From Veillonella absiana (GTDB lineage: Bacteria; Bacillota; Negativicutes; Veillonellales; Veillonellaceae), in NCBI RefSeq assembly GCF_032970905.1, contig NZ_JAWJZA010000009.1: DNA of 64,000 nucleotides; one strand, written 5' to 3'. Shown here one piece after another: positions 19,285-28,562 of the stretch. Both the position numbers and the translations under genes were made by a program. Numbering within the stretch: the stretch's first letter is position 1; every line of letters begins with the position of its first letter. The notes under the pieces are model-generated. The model worked only from the letters and a program-made list of their open reading frames with translations. It made no database searches and was not told the origin of the DNA.

Positions 19285-19336
19285 GTTAGGTCTATCTAAT
19301 AATTAGAGCATCAGGTTTTGTGTAGATAGACCTGCC
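19285..19336. repeat. Inverted repeat between yeiH-like gene and MATE gene
   Basis: AGGTCTATCT and AGATAGACCT form a 10-bp perfect stem with a loop of about 30 nt between two converging genes. There is no clear T run, so terminator function is uncertain. Confidence 0.45.
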
Positions 19337-19338
19337 TT

Positions 19339-20685
19339 CTATTCCCTAGGCAGGTGCCGAATGAAATACTTATACAATATTACAAGCATCCCTCCAGTAA
19401 CTCCCCAACTGACAGGATACGTCGCCATTAACCACTCAAAAGTCGGATTCCATTCAAATATGGTGTATAACCATACGATTCGAACGCCACAAATACCGAG
19501 TAATGTGAGCATGGCTGGCATCATAGAGAAGCCGTAGCCACGCATGGCACCAGCATAAACGTCGATGATGGCTTGAATTGGTTCTAATAGAACGACAAAC
19601 CACATTCGTTGTATTGTTAAATGAACAACGCTAGGATCATCGTTAAATACATAAATGATTTGATGGGCGAAAATCAGCACAAGGATACTGGTCACCGTAG
19701 TAAATACGAGGTTCAATATGAGGGCCCACTTTGTTATCTCTAAACAACGTAATATATTACGAGCGCCATAGTTTTGGCTGATGAATGTCGTTCCAGCTTG
19801 CCCAAAAGCATTAATGAGGCAGTATACGCAGAGCTCAATACTAGTTGATATTGACGATGCTGCCATCGCATCAGGACCTAGGCGATTGATGGATTCTTGA
19901 ATTAATAGATTAGAAATACAAAATACCATGCCTTGCAATGCAGCAGGCCAGCCGATGCGTATGATTTCTTTCATCAATGGTGGATGAATGTGCAATTTTC
20001 GAAATGACAAGTGCAGTACGTCAGGAGCTCTTTTAAGTTTGACTAATAGGACAAGGGCAGACACACTGATGGAAATAACAGTAGCAAGGGCCACTCCAAA
20101 TACGCCGTCGGTGAAAGCTTGTACAAACCAAATATTGAGGGTAAAGTTTAAAATAACAGAAAGAGCCAACCCAATGAGCGGGGTTTGGGTATCGCCACGA
20201 CTTCGGAACATTGCTGCTTCAAAATTATACAAACTAATAGCCGGCATGGACCATAAATAGGTTTGCAAGTATGCGTCGGATAATGAAGCGATATGTGGTG
20301 GAACTTTCAATATATCTAGGTATGGCTGTGTCACGAATTGGCCTAAAATAGCGAGGGCAAAACCAGAAATCACAGCCAATAGCCATGAGGCGTGAACTGC
20401 ATCATTTGCCTCTTGATGGCGCTTAGCCCCAATACATTGGGCGATAACTACGTTTGAGCCGAGCGAAAGCCCAATAAATAGGCAGATAAACATGATAATG
20501 AGCGGAAAGTTAGTGCCCACTGCGGCCACCGCATCCTTGCCGAGATACTGGCCGAGGATCATGACGTCGGCGATATTAAAGAGTTGCTCTAGAAATGCTG
20601 TAAATGCCAATGGGAGAGAAAATAATATTAACTTGTCCCATAAGCTGCCGTGCAGCATATCTATGCGTTGGGTGAATATAGACAT
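19339..20685 (-). CDS. MATE-family multidrug efflux transporter
   Basis: The 448-residue protein has twelve hydrophobic helices in two homologous halves. Family segments include PLAFTAFLEQLFNIADVMILG near the start, MFRSRGDTQTPL near residue 160 and NYGARN in the second half. MATE pumps export cationic drugs or metabolites using Na+ or H+ gradients. Substrate is unknown. The gene is intact, alone on the minus strand, divergent from the amidase remnant. Confidence 0.9.
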   Translation of the reverse strand: MSIFTQRIDMLHGSLWDKLILFSLPLAFTAFLEQLFNIADVMILGQYLGKDAVAAVGTNFPLIIMFICLFIGLSLGSNVVIAQCIGAKRHQEANDAVHASWLLAVISGFALAILGQFVTQPYLDILKVPPHIASLSDAYLQTYLWSMPAISLYNFEAAMFRSRGDTQTPLIGLALSVILNFTLNIWFVQAFTDGVFGVALATVISISVSALVLLVKLKRAPDVLHLSFRKLHIHPPLMKEIIRIGWPAALQGMVFCISNLLIQESINRLGPDAMAASSISTSIELCVYCLINAFGQAGTTFISQNYGARNILRCLEITKWALILNLVFTTVTSILVLIFAHQIIYVFNDDPSVVHLTIQRMWFVVLLEPIQAIIDVYAGAMRGYGFSMMPAMLTLLGICGVRIVWLYTIFEWNPTFEWLMATYPVSWGVTGGMLVILYKYFIRHLPRE

Positions 20686-20860
20686 GAGAGCCTCGATGAT
20701 TAAAAAATAGAATTTAATTGGTTAGGATTTATTATATAGTGAAGACTTTCATCTCACTATAATAAAATCCTTTGCAATTTCTATGATTAATAGTAACATA
20801 AATAGATACATTACAACTATAGCCAAGCTGCAAAAGACGATTGGCGAGCAAGGAGAAACA

Positions 20861-21638
20861 ATGAAGACATTATATAAAGTCATGGTATTGGGGGGGTATT
20901 AACAATATCTACTATGGTGATGCCAGTTATGGCGGAGGATATTGCTACAAATCAATTTGTCATTCCGACTACAATGCCACCATTGGAACCTTGTATAGAA
21001 AATCCAACTTTCACAGTTACAGATGCACCGGATTCCGTTGTGTCTAGCGTGAAGGATGGTATGGAAAATTTGCCGGTGTATGACCCCAATAATGATACGG
21101 CGCCGAAGGAATATTTGATGATCGTTGAGCCGCATCACAAGTTCCAAGAACCATTGAAGGTACGCCCTGAAACGGATGGCATTGTCATCCATCATGTGGC
21201 GATTCCAAGTGGAGATATTTCGTCTCAAGCAATTCATAAAGCCCATTTGAAGAATGGTTGGGCCGGCATTGGATATCATTTTGTGATTCGCAAGGACGGT
21301 ACTATCGAACGTGGTCGCCCATTGAGCGTTGTGGGAACTCATGCACAAGGGGATAATTTGCATACTATCGGAATTTGTATGGCCGGGAACTTTGAAAAAG
21401 AATACGTGGGGCTGAGCAATATAATGCACTTGTAAAACTCGTAGCCGAGTTAGCTGACATTTATAACCTCGATGCGAGCACTGCCATCAGCGGTCATCGC
21501 GATCATAATGATACGACTTGTCCTGGTGAGCATTTGTATGAAGAGTTGCCCGATTTGCGCCTTGATGTGAAAGCTGAAATGACTCGCCATGAGTTTGAGC
21601 AGAAATTGGCTAATTTACATTTGGTGAGTGGTAAATAA
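20861..21638 (+). pseudogene. Exported N-acetylmuramoyl-L-alanine amidase (PGRP-like) with two frameshifts
   Basis: A signal peptide starts at ATG 20861, after AAGGAG. A run of seven G at about 20890 puts the frame out; eight would restore VLGGVLTISTMVMPVMA. The amidase domain follows, with the zinc ligand region GIVIHHVAIPSG, IGYHFVIRKDG and GTHAQGDNLHTIGICMAGNF. A second one-base loss near 21412, also in a G run, separates AEQYNALVKLVAELADIYNL and SGHRDHNDTTCPG. Both catalytic halves are conserved, so the damage looks recent. Confidence 0.87.
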
Positions 21639-21722
21639 ATGTAATTGTATTGTTCTAGGAATATAGTGAATTCAAATGCTGTAATTTTGTTAGGACATAC
21701 ATAAGAGTATATAGAAACGAAG

Positions 21723-21760
21723 AAGCGCTGAATCTCGGTTGAAGGATTCAGCGCTTTCAT
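21723..21760. terminator. Bidirectional intrinsic terminator
   Basis: A perfect 12-bp stem (21723-21734 with 21745-21756) lies between the converging amidase remnant and the flavoprotein gene. Confidence 0.75.
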
Positions 21761-21788
21761 TATATCCATTTTAATAGAGCAAGGTCGG

Positions 21789-22460
21789 TTATGCTTGGTA
21801 CTGTTTAATATTATCTGCAATCATAACGGCTTTGAATTCAGTGGTTTCATAGCTTGCACCGCCGATTGGATAATATACGTCTTCTTTTAAAATCGCATCG
21901 AGAGCATCATAGTTTTGCGCTTGGGCAATGATGAGGCCTGTGTGATCTTCTAGTTTTGCACGTGTGGCCGCTTCGTTTTCTGGTTTACGGTCGCTATAGG
22001 ATACGCCACTAGTGGCAATGAAACCGCCGAAGTTCATTTGTGTCAAAATACAAGTGGACTTCATTGGCGCGAGGTAATCTTCCAATGGGAATTTCATCAT
22101 GCCGTCGTAAGCATAAGCGAAATCAGGGGCACCAGTTGTAAAGGATGCTACTAATGTTTTGCTTTTTAATGCTTCGCCAGTGGAACCGTGGGAGAAACCA
22201 TGTTGGAATACTTGTTCCATCCAACGTTGCATCAATGCAGGCATGGAATGCCAGTAGAATGGGAATTGCAATACGATGATGTCTGCAGCCACTAATTTTT
22301 GTTGTTCTGCTTCGATGTCATATTCAAAATTCGAGTATTGTGAATCCAAATCGTCGAATACGGCATTTGGTAAATTTTGTTGTAAATCTTCAAGAATTTA
22401 TTTTGTAGCTACAGAATCAACTACAGTGTCGTGTGCGGATACGATTAATACGTTTTTCAT
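21789..22460 (-). pseudogene. NAD(P)H-dependent oxidoreductase (flavodoxin-like fold) with a premature stop
   Basis: From the ATG at 22460 the protein reads MKNVLIVSAHDTVVDSVATK and then meets TAA at 22398-22400, where Lys or similar would be expected. Beyond it the same frame continues to 21789 with the NQO1/KefF-type segments VLQFPFYWHSMPALMQRWMEQVF and TTGAPDFAYAY. The full length, 223 residues, is normal. Translation could restart at a TTG at 22349 but would lack the FMN phosphate loop. It sits 28 bp after the SDR gene in the same direction, so they likely formed an operon. Confidence 0.82.
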
Positions 22461-22488
22461 GTGTGTGTTCCTCCATAGTGAAAGTTAA

Positions 22489-23265
22489 TTAAATTCCGAA
22501 ACCACCGTCTACGGCAAAATCAGCTCCGGTTACATAAGACGCTTCATCAGATGCCACAAAGGCTACAAGAGAGGCGACTTCATCAACAGAGCCAAAGCGT
22601 CCTAATGGGACCATACGATTGATGATTTCTTCATGGGCACGCTTTTCTTCTTCGGATAAAGACGTTTTTTCGTAAATAGGTGTCCAGATAGGACCAACAG
22701 AAATAGAGTTAACGCGGATTCCGTCTTTTGCGAGTTCTTTAGCCCATACTTTGGTAAGGGATACAACGGCTGCTTTGCTGGATGCATAAACAGCCATATT
22801 AGCCGGTGGATTAGCAGCTACTGCAGAACCGATGTTAATGATGTTACCTTTGGACTGTTTGAGTAATGGTAATGCTTGGCGGGATAAATCGATGACACCG
22901 TATACATTGACGCGGAATGTACGATTCACTTCCTCCATAGTTTGTTGTTCTAACGGTGTCACAGGTGCCATACTAGCGTTGTTGATGACGATATCTAGTT
23001 GACCATATGTGCTTTCTACCGTTTTGATGACATTAGCTAAATCGTCGCTATTACCCACATCGGCTACGGAGTATTGGATATTATCGTGCATAGCTGCTGT
23101 TTCTTGCAATGGGCCTCCAGAGCGTCCTAGGATATGAACGCGAACGCCTTCGCTAGCCAAACGCAATGCTAACTCTTGGCCGATACCAGAACCGCCGCCT
23201 GTGATGATAGCCACTTTATTTTGTAAACGAGTTTGTAATGTGGTTTGTGTAGATGGAGCTGTCAT
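22489..23265 (-). CDS. Short-chain dehydrogenase/reductase
   Basis: A 258-residue classical SDR. The cofactor motif TGGGSGIGQELA is near residue 21, NNAS near residue 96, and the catalytic set Ser-Tyr-Lys in NIGSAVAANPPANMAVYASSKAA. The C-terminus SYVTGADFAVDGGFGI is typical. It oxidises or reduces an unknown alcohol/ketone pair with NAD(P). It leads the damaged flavoprotein gene, and the broken LysR gene lies upstream in the same direction. Confidence 0.92.
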   Translation of the reverse strand: MTAPSTQTTLQTRLQNKVAIITGGGSGIGQELALRLASEGVRVHILGRSGGPLQETAAMHDNIQYSVADVGNSDDLANVIKTVESTYGQLDIVINNASMAPVTPLEQQTMEEVNRTFRVNVYGVIDLSRQALPLLKQSKGNIINIGSAVAANPPANMAVYASSKAAVVSLTKVWAKELAKDGIRVNSISVGPIWTPIYEKTSLSEEEKRAHEEIINRMVPLGRFGSVDEVASLVAFVASDEASYVTGADFAVDGGFGI

Positions 23266-23425
23266 TGTTGTATTCCTCTGATATAAATCTATTTATGTTA
23301 CATGAATATGCTGAATTTGTTTGCATATCGCGGTGTTTTGTTCACCTGATGAGTTCATTATAGGAGAGGAATAGAGAAATGTATAATGCTTAGTTTGTGA
23401 AAGTAGAAATACATTTGTTGAATAA

Positions 23426-24063
23426 CTAATATTGTTCTTGTAAATACTCAATGAATGCTTTCACCAATGGAGAAAGCGGTACCTGTCCTTTCCATACGAG
23501 GATAGAGGTTAATTCTAGCGGCGGATCTAACGGTAGGAATTTCATATCTGGAATATCCATTTCAGATTGAATGCCAGGGGCACCCCACGAATCCTTGGTA
23601 TGGAGCGGATGTAATTATATTTGCTGAGGTCCACCGGCTCGAGGAGCAGGCCCATGTCGAGTGTGCCTTGATGGAGACGGTCCTGAATATTGCTGTTGTC
23701 GCCCGTGTACAAATCAAATGTCACTTGCGGGTGCAACTGCTGAAAGTTATGCATGTGCTGCGACAATTCCTGAACGCTGCGGAGCTCGCCACAACCGATG
23801 GAAATTTGCCCAGCCAACACCGTTTGAGGCAATAACTCGGCCCTCGTCTGCTCGGCCAGCTGTACCATTTCCTCCGCACGATGGCGCAACAAATGGCCCT
23901 CAGCCGTGAGATGAATGTTGTGATTGCTACGCGTGAATAGGGCGACACCTAACTCATCCTCAAGCTGTTTTAGTTGGCGCGACAACGTCGGCTGCGTGAT
24001 GTGCAACAGTCCTGCTGCACGTGTTATATTTTCCTCGTGAGCTATGACGAGGAAGTATTCTCT
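23426..24063 (-). pseudogene. LysR-family regulator, truncated, internally deleted and frameshifted
   Basis: The helix-turn-helix is recognisable (REYFLVIAHEENITRAAGLLHITQPTLSRQLKQLE), but there is no start codon: homology stops abruptly at about 24063, where the opposite-strand gene begins. After YIRSIP (about 23600) the frame shifts to TKDSWGAPGIQSEMDIPDMKF, skipping perhaps 60-70 residues of the effector domain, and ends with LVKAFIEYLQEQY at 23426. Its neighbour in the same direction is the SDR gene. Confidence 0.83.
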
Positions 24064-24900
24064 ATGCTTGCTACAGTTATGGCGATGTGCATGAGAAAAT
24101 CAATTATGATATTGAAAACATATTGACCTACAATGTTGGAACAAGACCGTTTGATGGATTAATGTATAACGGAATCTTATTGGAGCGAAGCTTTCAAAAT
24201 GTGCAATGTAGCGCTACTGATAAGGTTGATGCATCGCAGCTAGCAACAATGAATCATCATATGTGCTATCAAATGATATCACCCACAACAACATCTATGC
24301 ATTGGAAAGAAGGGGAGACACTGGGCCGATGGTCTAATGTTTACTATGCTACCTCTTGTAATAGCGTACACGGATTTTGGTCGGCCATAGAGAAAGGTGA
24401 ATTTATAAAACAAGATATGTCAAAGTCTGGATTTTATGGCATTGAATTGTCGCTAAAGGTACCCAATAAACGTCAAAATCTCCTATACAAGGGGAATCGT
24501 TTGAAACATTTGTTAGATGCGTTAATCGCTAGTTGTCATGCCTATATAGGTGATTATCTAGAGGGAATTTCAAAATGGTTGGCGATACGGACTGGTGATG
24601 GTATAGCTAGTATTCGAAACTCACTCGTTAGTGAAAGTAGAAATGTACTTGGGCAATACGAATTGCTTCGCTATAACTCAAAATCTGGACGATGTTTTTG
24701 GAATCCACGGGATAATGATTGTATGATGATCAAGATTCTCGTAGAGGAAGAAGAACGAACGGATGTTGAGTGGGGAGCTTTTTACTGTGTATTCAGATAA
24801 ATATGAAGATGCAAAAGATTTAAAAGCATTACGTGATGCCATGAAACATGATGATGGCTTAAGATATGACTTTGATGAAGTAAAGCATACTTTAAAATGA
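24048..24900 (+). pseudogene. Unrecognised protein gene, 5'-truncated and frameshifted
   Basis: I do not recognise the family. The open frame starts without a natural start (stop at 24045) and reads YACYSYGDVHEKINYDIENIL. It continues with soluble, Tyr/Asn/Cys-rich sequence including MHWKEGETLGRW and DDCMMIKILVEEEERTDVEWGAFYC. Near 24790 a one-base loss ends the frame; the next frame gives YSDKYEDAKDLKALRDAM and stops at 24900. Homology to the missing 5' part probably ended at the same junction as the opposite LysR gene. No membrane helix or signal peptide is seen. Confidence 0.6.
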
Positions 24901-24953
24901 GTGTTGTCATAGTGTGTTATTTAATTAATGTGTGTGTATTAGGTGGTGTGTAT

Positions 24954-25841
24954 ATGTTTAATTGGGAAGATGATTTTGATGAGATTATTTTAGAGCGAGG
25001 CCGTGGGTATTTTATAACAAATTATGTAAAGGACTGTGTGTTTGATGAGCTGAATCATACAATCAGTGCTGTAAGCAAAGGTAGTGAGCTGTATTAAGTT
25101 CAGATTACGTTAGATGCACAGAATAGTAGTCCAGTAAACTATTCTTGCACATGTCCGTATGCGGCTAAAAATTGTAATTGCAAGCATATGGCGGCTGTGA
25201 TGTATCAATTTGAGGCGCAGTATCATCAGGAACAGGTGAAAGAAAGCATAGGGAATAATTTTTTAGAACCGTATGGTTTTGAAAGCAACCTCGTGCCATT
25301 TTTAGATGCTCATCCAGACATCGAATTAGAGATTGTGTCTGGTGGACTGTTTACACAAAACAATCGCATTGGTGATTTCCCGCATATGGCGGTAGCGAAT
25401 GAACAAATCCATCAAATGTATAGCGTTGAATTTGGCACGGCCTATAACAACTTGATTACAGATGGCAGTTTAGTATTGAATTCACTAGATGCAGCCATCG
25501 GATTTGGTTTATTGCGAGATCAATTGCCACAGACTCAATGGATTCATGTAGCACAGGATTTGCAAAATGCATTCTACCAACAAGGCCGAAGTCTATCTGA
25601 TGTAACACTCTATGAAGAAGTGGCCACAAAATATGGTTTAGATGGTGGGCAAATCAAGACTGCCTTTATAGAGGCACAAAAAACGACTACCATGCATCCT
25701 GATTTTAAACGTGCCATGGAATTAGGCGCCCAATCGTTCCCAACCTTTGTACTGGAAAAGGATGGACAATACTATGATATGCGCAGTCAAGGTGATACTG
25801 TAGAGGCGATGGAAAATTGCTTATCTAGAGTGACTGGTTAA
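24954..25841 (+). pseudogene. Chimeric remnant: SWIM zinc-finger protein N-terminus fused to DsbA-family protein
   Basis: The 5' part, from ATG 24954, is a SWIM zinc-finger start (MFNWEDDFDEIILERGRGYF), with an in-frame TAA at 25095. The SWIM motif follows in the same frame (YSCTCPYAAKNCNCKHMAAVMY, pattern CxC-xn-CxH). At about 25280 the sequence changes within PYGFESNLVPFL into a DsbA/FrnE-like protein (ELEIVSGGLFTQNNRIGDF, LGAQSFPTFVLEKDG). The CxxC active-site start of DsbA and the rest of the SWIM protein are missing. A deletion fusing two same-strand genes explains it. Confidence 0.82.
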
Positions 25842-25925
25842 TCTAGTGAAACGACTATACTATATAGTATTTGTTTAGTGAAAGTAAATTAGTGATCTCT
25901 ATAACAATGTATTTGTATTAGCAGT

Positions 25926-25964
25926 GTACTTGGACACATGATTGGAAATCATGTGTCCAAGTAC
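25926..25964 (+). terminator. Palindromic hairpin containing a copy of the tRNA-Ser anticodon arm
   Basis: A perfect 18-bp stem closes on a 3-nt GGA loop, followed by a T-rich tract (ATTTCTTTTT). The central 20 nt (25937-25956) are identical to 26121-26140 within the tRNA-Ser gene. It may serve as the terminator of the upstream remnant; see findings for other readings. Confidence 0.65.
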
Positions 25965-26036
25965 ATAACTATTTCTTTTTCAGCCGATGGTCAGGAATTT
26001 TAGACAAAAATTTTTGAGGAATTAATTGTAAAGTTC

Positions 26037-26065
26037 TTGACAATTAAAATGACTTTTCGTATACT
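26037..26065 (+). promoter_or_regulatory. Promoter of tRNA-Ser
   Basis: A consensus TTGACA (26037-26042), a 17-bp spacer and TATACT (26060-26065) lie 28 bp before the tRNA 5' end. Confidence 0.85.
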
Positions 26066-26093
26066 AACTAAGTACCTATTAACAGGTCAACCT

Positions 26094-26185
26094 GGAGAGC
26101 TGTCCGAGTGGCTTAAGGAGCATGATTGGAAATCATGTGTGCGGTGAACTCCGTACCCAGGGTTCAAATCCCTGGCTCTCCGCCA
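26094..26185 (+). tRNA. tRNA-Ser (anticodon GGA)
   Basis: The 92-nt sequence folds as a class II tRNA: acceptor GGAGAGC/GCTCTCC, D arm, anticodon stem CATGA/TCATG with loop TTGGAAA (anticodon GGA), a long variable arm, the T loop GGTTCAAATCC, discriminator G and an encoded CCA at 26183-26185. It decodes TCC and TCT serine codons. Confidence 0.97.
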
Positions 26186-26408
26186 TATTTTTTAGAGAAA
26201 TCTGAAATGTTTCATCATTTTTCTAACTGCACGTTTATTTAGTAAATATGCGGTTGGTAAGATTGAAGCGTTTCAGATTTTTTCTTTTATAAGCATGTAG
26301 GTTGCCCCCTAAATGCCCCCTAAAAATAATCATATAAATCACCAAACGGCACTCTTAAATAATCCGCTTATTATTAGGCGAAAAATTTAAAGGTTGCCGT
26401 TTAAATTT

Positions 26409-26836
26409 TTAGTTGTTAATAGGTTCTATTGAAATTTCTACCAAATTACGGACATCAGTTTCAATATCGGGATTGGTAGTTTTTATCTCCATAGCAAAAT
26501 AATTTAGGGCTTCATTTGAGGAACCTTGATTAATAATAGAGATTAATTCCGCTCCAAATTTTGATAGTAGATAGATAGGAAGATATAGTGTTGTCGAAGT
26601 ATCAGTTGTAGATTTTATTGAAAGACATTTTTGATTGTTCTGGCAAAGTATACTATAGTTGCATTCAACATCTAAGGTCAATGAAGAATCGGCTAGTGCT
26701 GAGATTATTCCATAGTCTGTGAGTTGTAGTATATCCGTATATTCAATGCGTAAATTTTCAAAATAACTTTTTGAGTGAGGAATGAAATGATGGTTAGCAG
26801 TATGAAGAACCTTGGTAGAAAATGTTTCTAATAATA
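26409..26836 (-). pseudogene. C-terminal fragment of an unrecognised protein (possibly DUF2806-like)
   Basis: The minus-strand frame from about 26836 to 26409 has coding character (HHFIPHSKSYFENLRIEY, ILQLTDYGIISALADSS, LSKFGAELISIINQ). Above 26836 it is only the antisense of the RibD-like fragment. It resembles C-termini of DUF2806-type proteins often found in islands, but this is a weak assignment. The 5' part is missing. It ends beside the tRNA gene, where decayed integrated elements are common. Confidence 0.45.
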
Positions 26837-26837
26837 G

Positions 26838-27198
26838 GGCCTCCTTTATTGACGAAGAATTGGTATGCCAAAAAGCAAAAGATCTATTGAAGGTTAATAC
26901 TATGATGCTTGGTGGTGGCGCAGTTATTAACTGGAGCTTCATGCAAAAAGGTTTAGTTGATGAAATGAGCCTCTTGATGGCACCCGCTGCTGATGGCTGT
27001 TCTACAACACAACCACTATTCCTTGCTAAAGAGGGATTAACTGATGACCAACCTATCATCTTTGATCCAACGCATATTGAATTGATGCCAGACAAAAAAA
27101 TCTGGATGCGCTTTAATGTAGGTGCTAAGAGTGCTCATGACTTCGATAAGGATGAAGAATATCAAGCAGTACAAGAAATGATTAAGGCAAATAGCTGA
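26838..27198 (+). pseudogene. Dihydrofolate reductase/RibD-like family protein, C-terminal fragment
   Basis: About 120 residues of the RibD C-terminal (pyrimidine reductase-like) fold remain: MMLGGGAVINWSFMQKGLVDEMSLLMAPAADG, then PLFLAKEGL and PTHIELMPDKKIWMRF. The N-terminal NADPH-binding half and start codon are missing, and the sequence breaks at the junction with the opposite-strand fragment. Intact relatives are about 230 residues. Confidence 0.8.
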
Positions 27199-27217
27199 GG
27201 TAATGTTGGGGTCACAT

Positions 27218-28335
27218 ATGAAAAAATCACTACTAGCATTAGCAATACTAGGCACCTTAATGAGCTCATTTTCACTATCCCTAGCAGATATACCCGGCCG
27301 TGATCCACAGACTGCTGAAAAGGATTGGCAATATAAAACGCTAAATGTACAGGGTTTCCATAATATCGTGGGAGAGACCGATACGGTTATTTTGCAGCGC
27401 AATGAATCGAGTAATTATATTGTAAATATCTCTAAGGTGCCTGCATCAATTCATACGAGAAACTATGTAAATAAAGAAACAGGCCATACAATAAAAACTG
27501 TGAGTGCGGTACAGGTGGATGGCTTGCGTTATGTGATTGAAACTAAAAATGCTGAGGATTACAAGGTGGGACATCCATATTTTGATAAACCTTTTGAAAG
27601 TCTTACTGACAAGGAGTTATTTGATGTAGGTTACGAGAAACAGGTTCATAAATATGATAATGATCCTAGAGGTTTTACTCGCACAATAACAGCGGGGAAA
27701 TTAATCAAGTCAGGTCCAGAAAAGCCAGTGTGGGATTTATATGTATATCCTGAGAAACAATGTAATGATATATTACCATCCTTTAGAGAGGTTTCTTATG
27801 TGGATGCCTATTCTCGCCCTGAAAGTATGGGTGGATTAAATTATCGTGTACGAATGATTTTAAATTTGTATCGGATACAGTGGATGAAAAAGGTGTTCGT
27901 ATCATAATCTATGCAAATCCGAAGCACCCTGATACAGATTTGTTTATGGTTAGATTAAATGACAATCACTTTAAAGTAGATTATCGCAATGATTATCCAA
28001 TCTATCTATATGCTAGAATGATGGATAAATTTTTAGAAGAGAAACGGCCTATGGATAAAGCTGAAATTGTTTTTGCAAACAACCTAGTTGGTACATATAT
28101 TAGCTATACAGGTCGTAAAACAGAAATTTATTGACGTTATTTAGATATTTATGTGGCGAATCAGACTTATATGCATCGAATTGGATTTGATACGAAAGAA
28201 TACCATCCTGAATACGAACAGATTATGCGAGATATCACCATGAGTGTATCTGTACAAAACTCTGAAACTGGTGAAACGCATAATTGGCTGCAATGGCCAA
28301 ATTTGTTAGAGCAGATAGATCACAGGAAAAAATAA
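27218..28335 (+). pseudogene. Exported protein of unknown function, frameshifted and with a stop codon
   Basis: From the ATG at 27218 a clear Sec signal peptide (MKKSLLALAILGTLMSSF, cleavage after SLA) precedes a soluble domain of unknown family. A one-base change near 27868 shifts the frame; the next part (KFVSDTVDEKGVRIIIYANPK) runs to an in-frame TGA at 28132-28134, after which the same frame continues (RYLDIYVANQTYMHRIGF) to 28335. Reassembled length is about 372 residues. An upstream ATG at 27203 is less well placed. A strong terminator follows. Confidence 0.75.
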
Positions 28336-28348
28336 TACAGAAATCAGC

Positions 28349-28378
28349 AAAGCCCCGAAGGCTCATTCGGGGCTTTCA
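28349..28378 (+). terminator. Intrinsic terminator after the exported-protein remnant
   Basis: AAAGCCCCGAA/TTCGGGGCTTT forms a perfect 11-bp stem with a 6-nt loop, followed by a weak CATC tail. Confidence 0.75.
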
Positions 28379-28434
28379 TCATGATATTAAGAAGAATCGA
28401 ACTATAAAAAGTCCATTATATAAAAACAAAACTA

Positions 28435-28450
28435 TGTGATTGATATCACA
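28435..28450 (+). promoter_or_regulatory. Candidate Crp/Fnr-family binding site
   Basis: TGTGA-N6-TCACA is a perfect Crp/Fnr-type palindrome. It lies about 78 bp upstream of the -35 box of the sulfate operon, a possible activator position. Confidence 0.45.
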
Positions 28451-28527
28451 TTTAAAATACCTTAATCTCTGCTGAATTAAGGAGTTTACTGAATTATATG
28501 AAATTTTGAAAATCTATAGATTTCTTG

Positions 28528-28556
28528 TTGACAGAGATAAATGTCTGCTGTAGAAT
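28528..28556 (+). promoter_or_regulatory. Promoter of the sulfate assimilation operon
   Basis: TTGACA (28528-28533) and TAGAAT (28551-28556) with exactly 17 bp between. Transcription should start near 28563, which marks the 5' end of the T-box leader. Confidence 0.8.
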
Positions 28557-28562
28557 TACAAA

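Noticed and set aside
25926..25964. A second tRNA-Ser gene or fragment
   Set aside because: Only the anticodon-arm core matches; there is no acceptor, D or T arm, and the flanks extend the palindrome instead.
26290..26330. Att-site repeat (GCCCCCTAAAT twice) after the tRNA
   Set aside because: The two short copies are suggestive, but no integrase gene or matching far end is in the window, so no attachment site is claimed.
26409..27095. A single 228-residue minus-strand gene
   Set aside because: Its first half is only the complement of a clearly coding RibD-like sequence; coding character on the minus strand ends near 26836.
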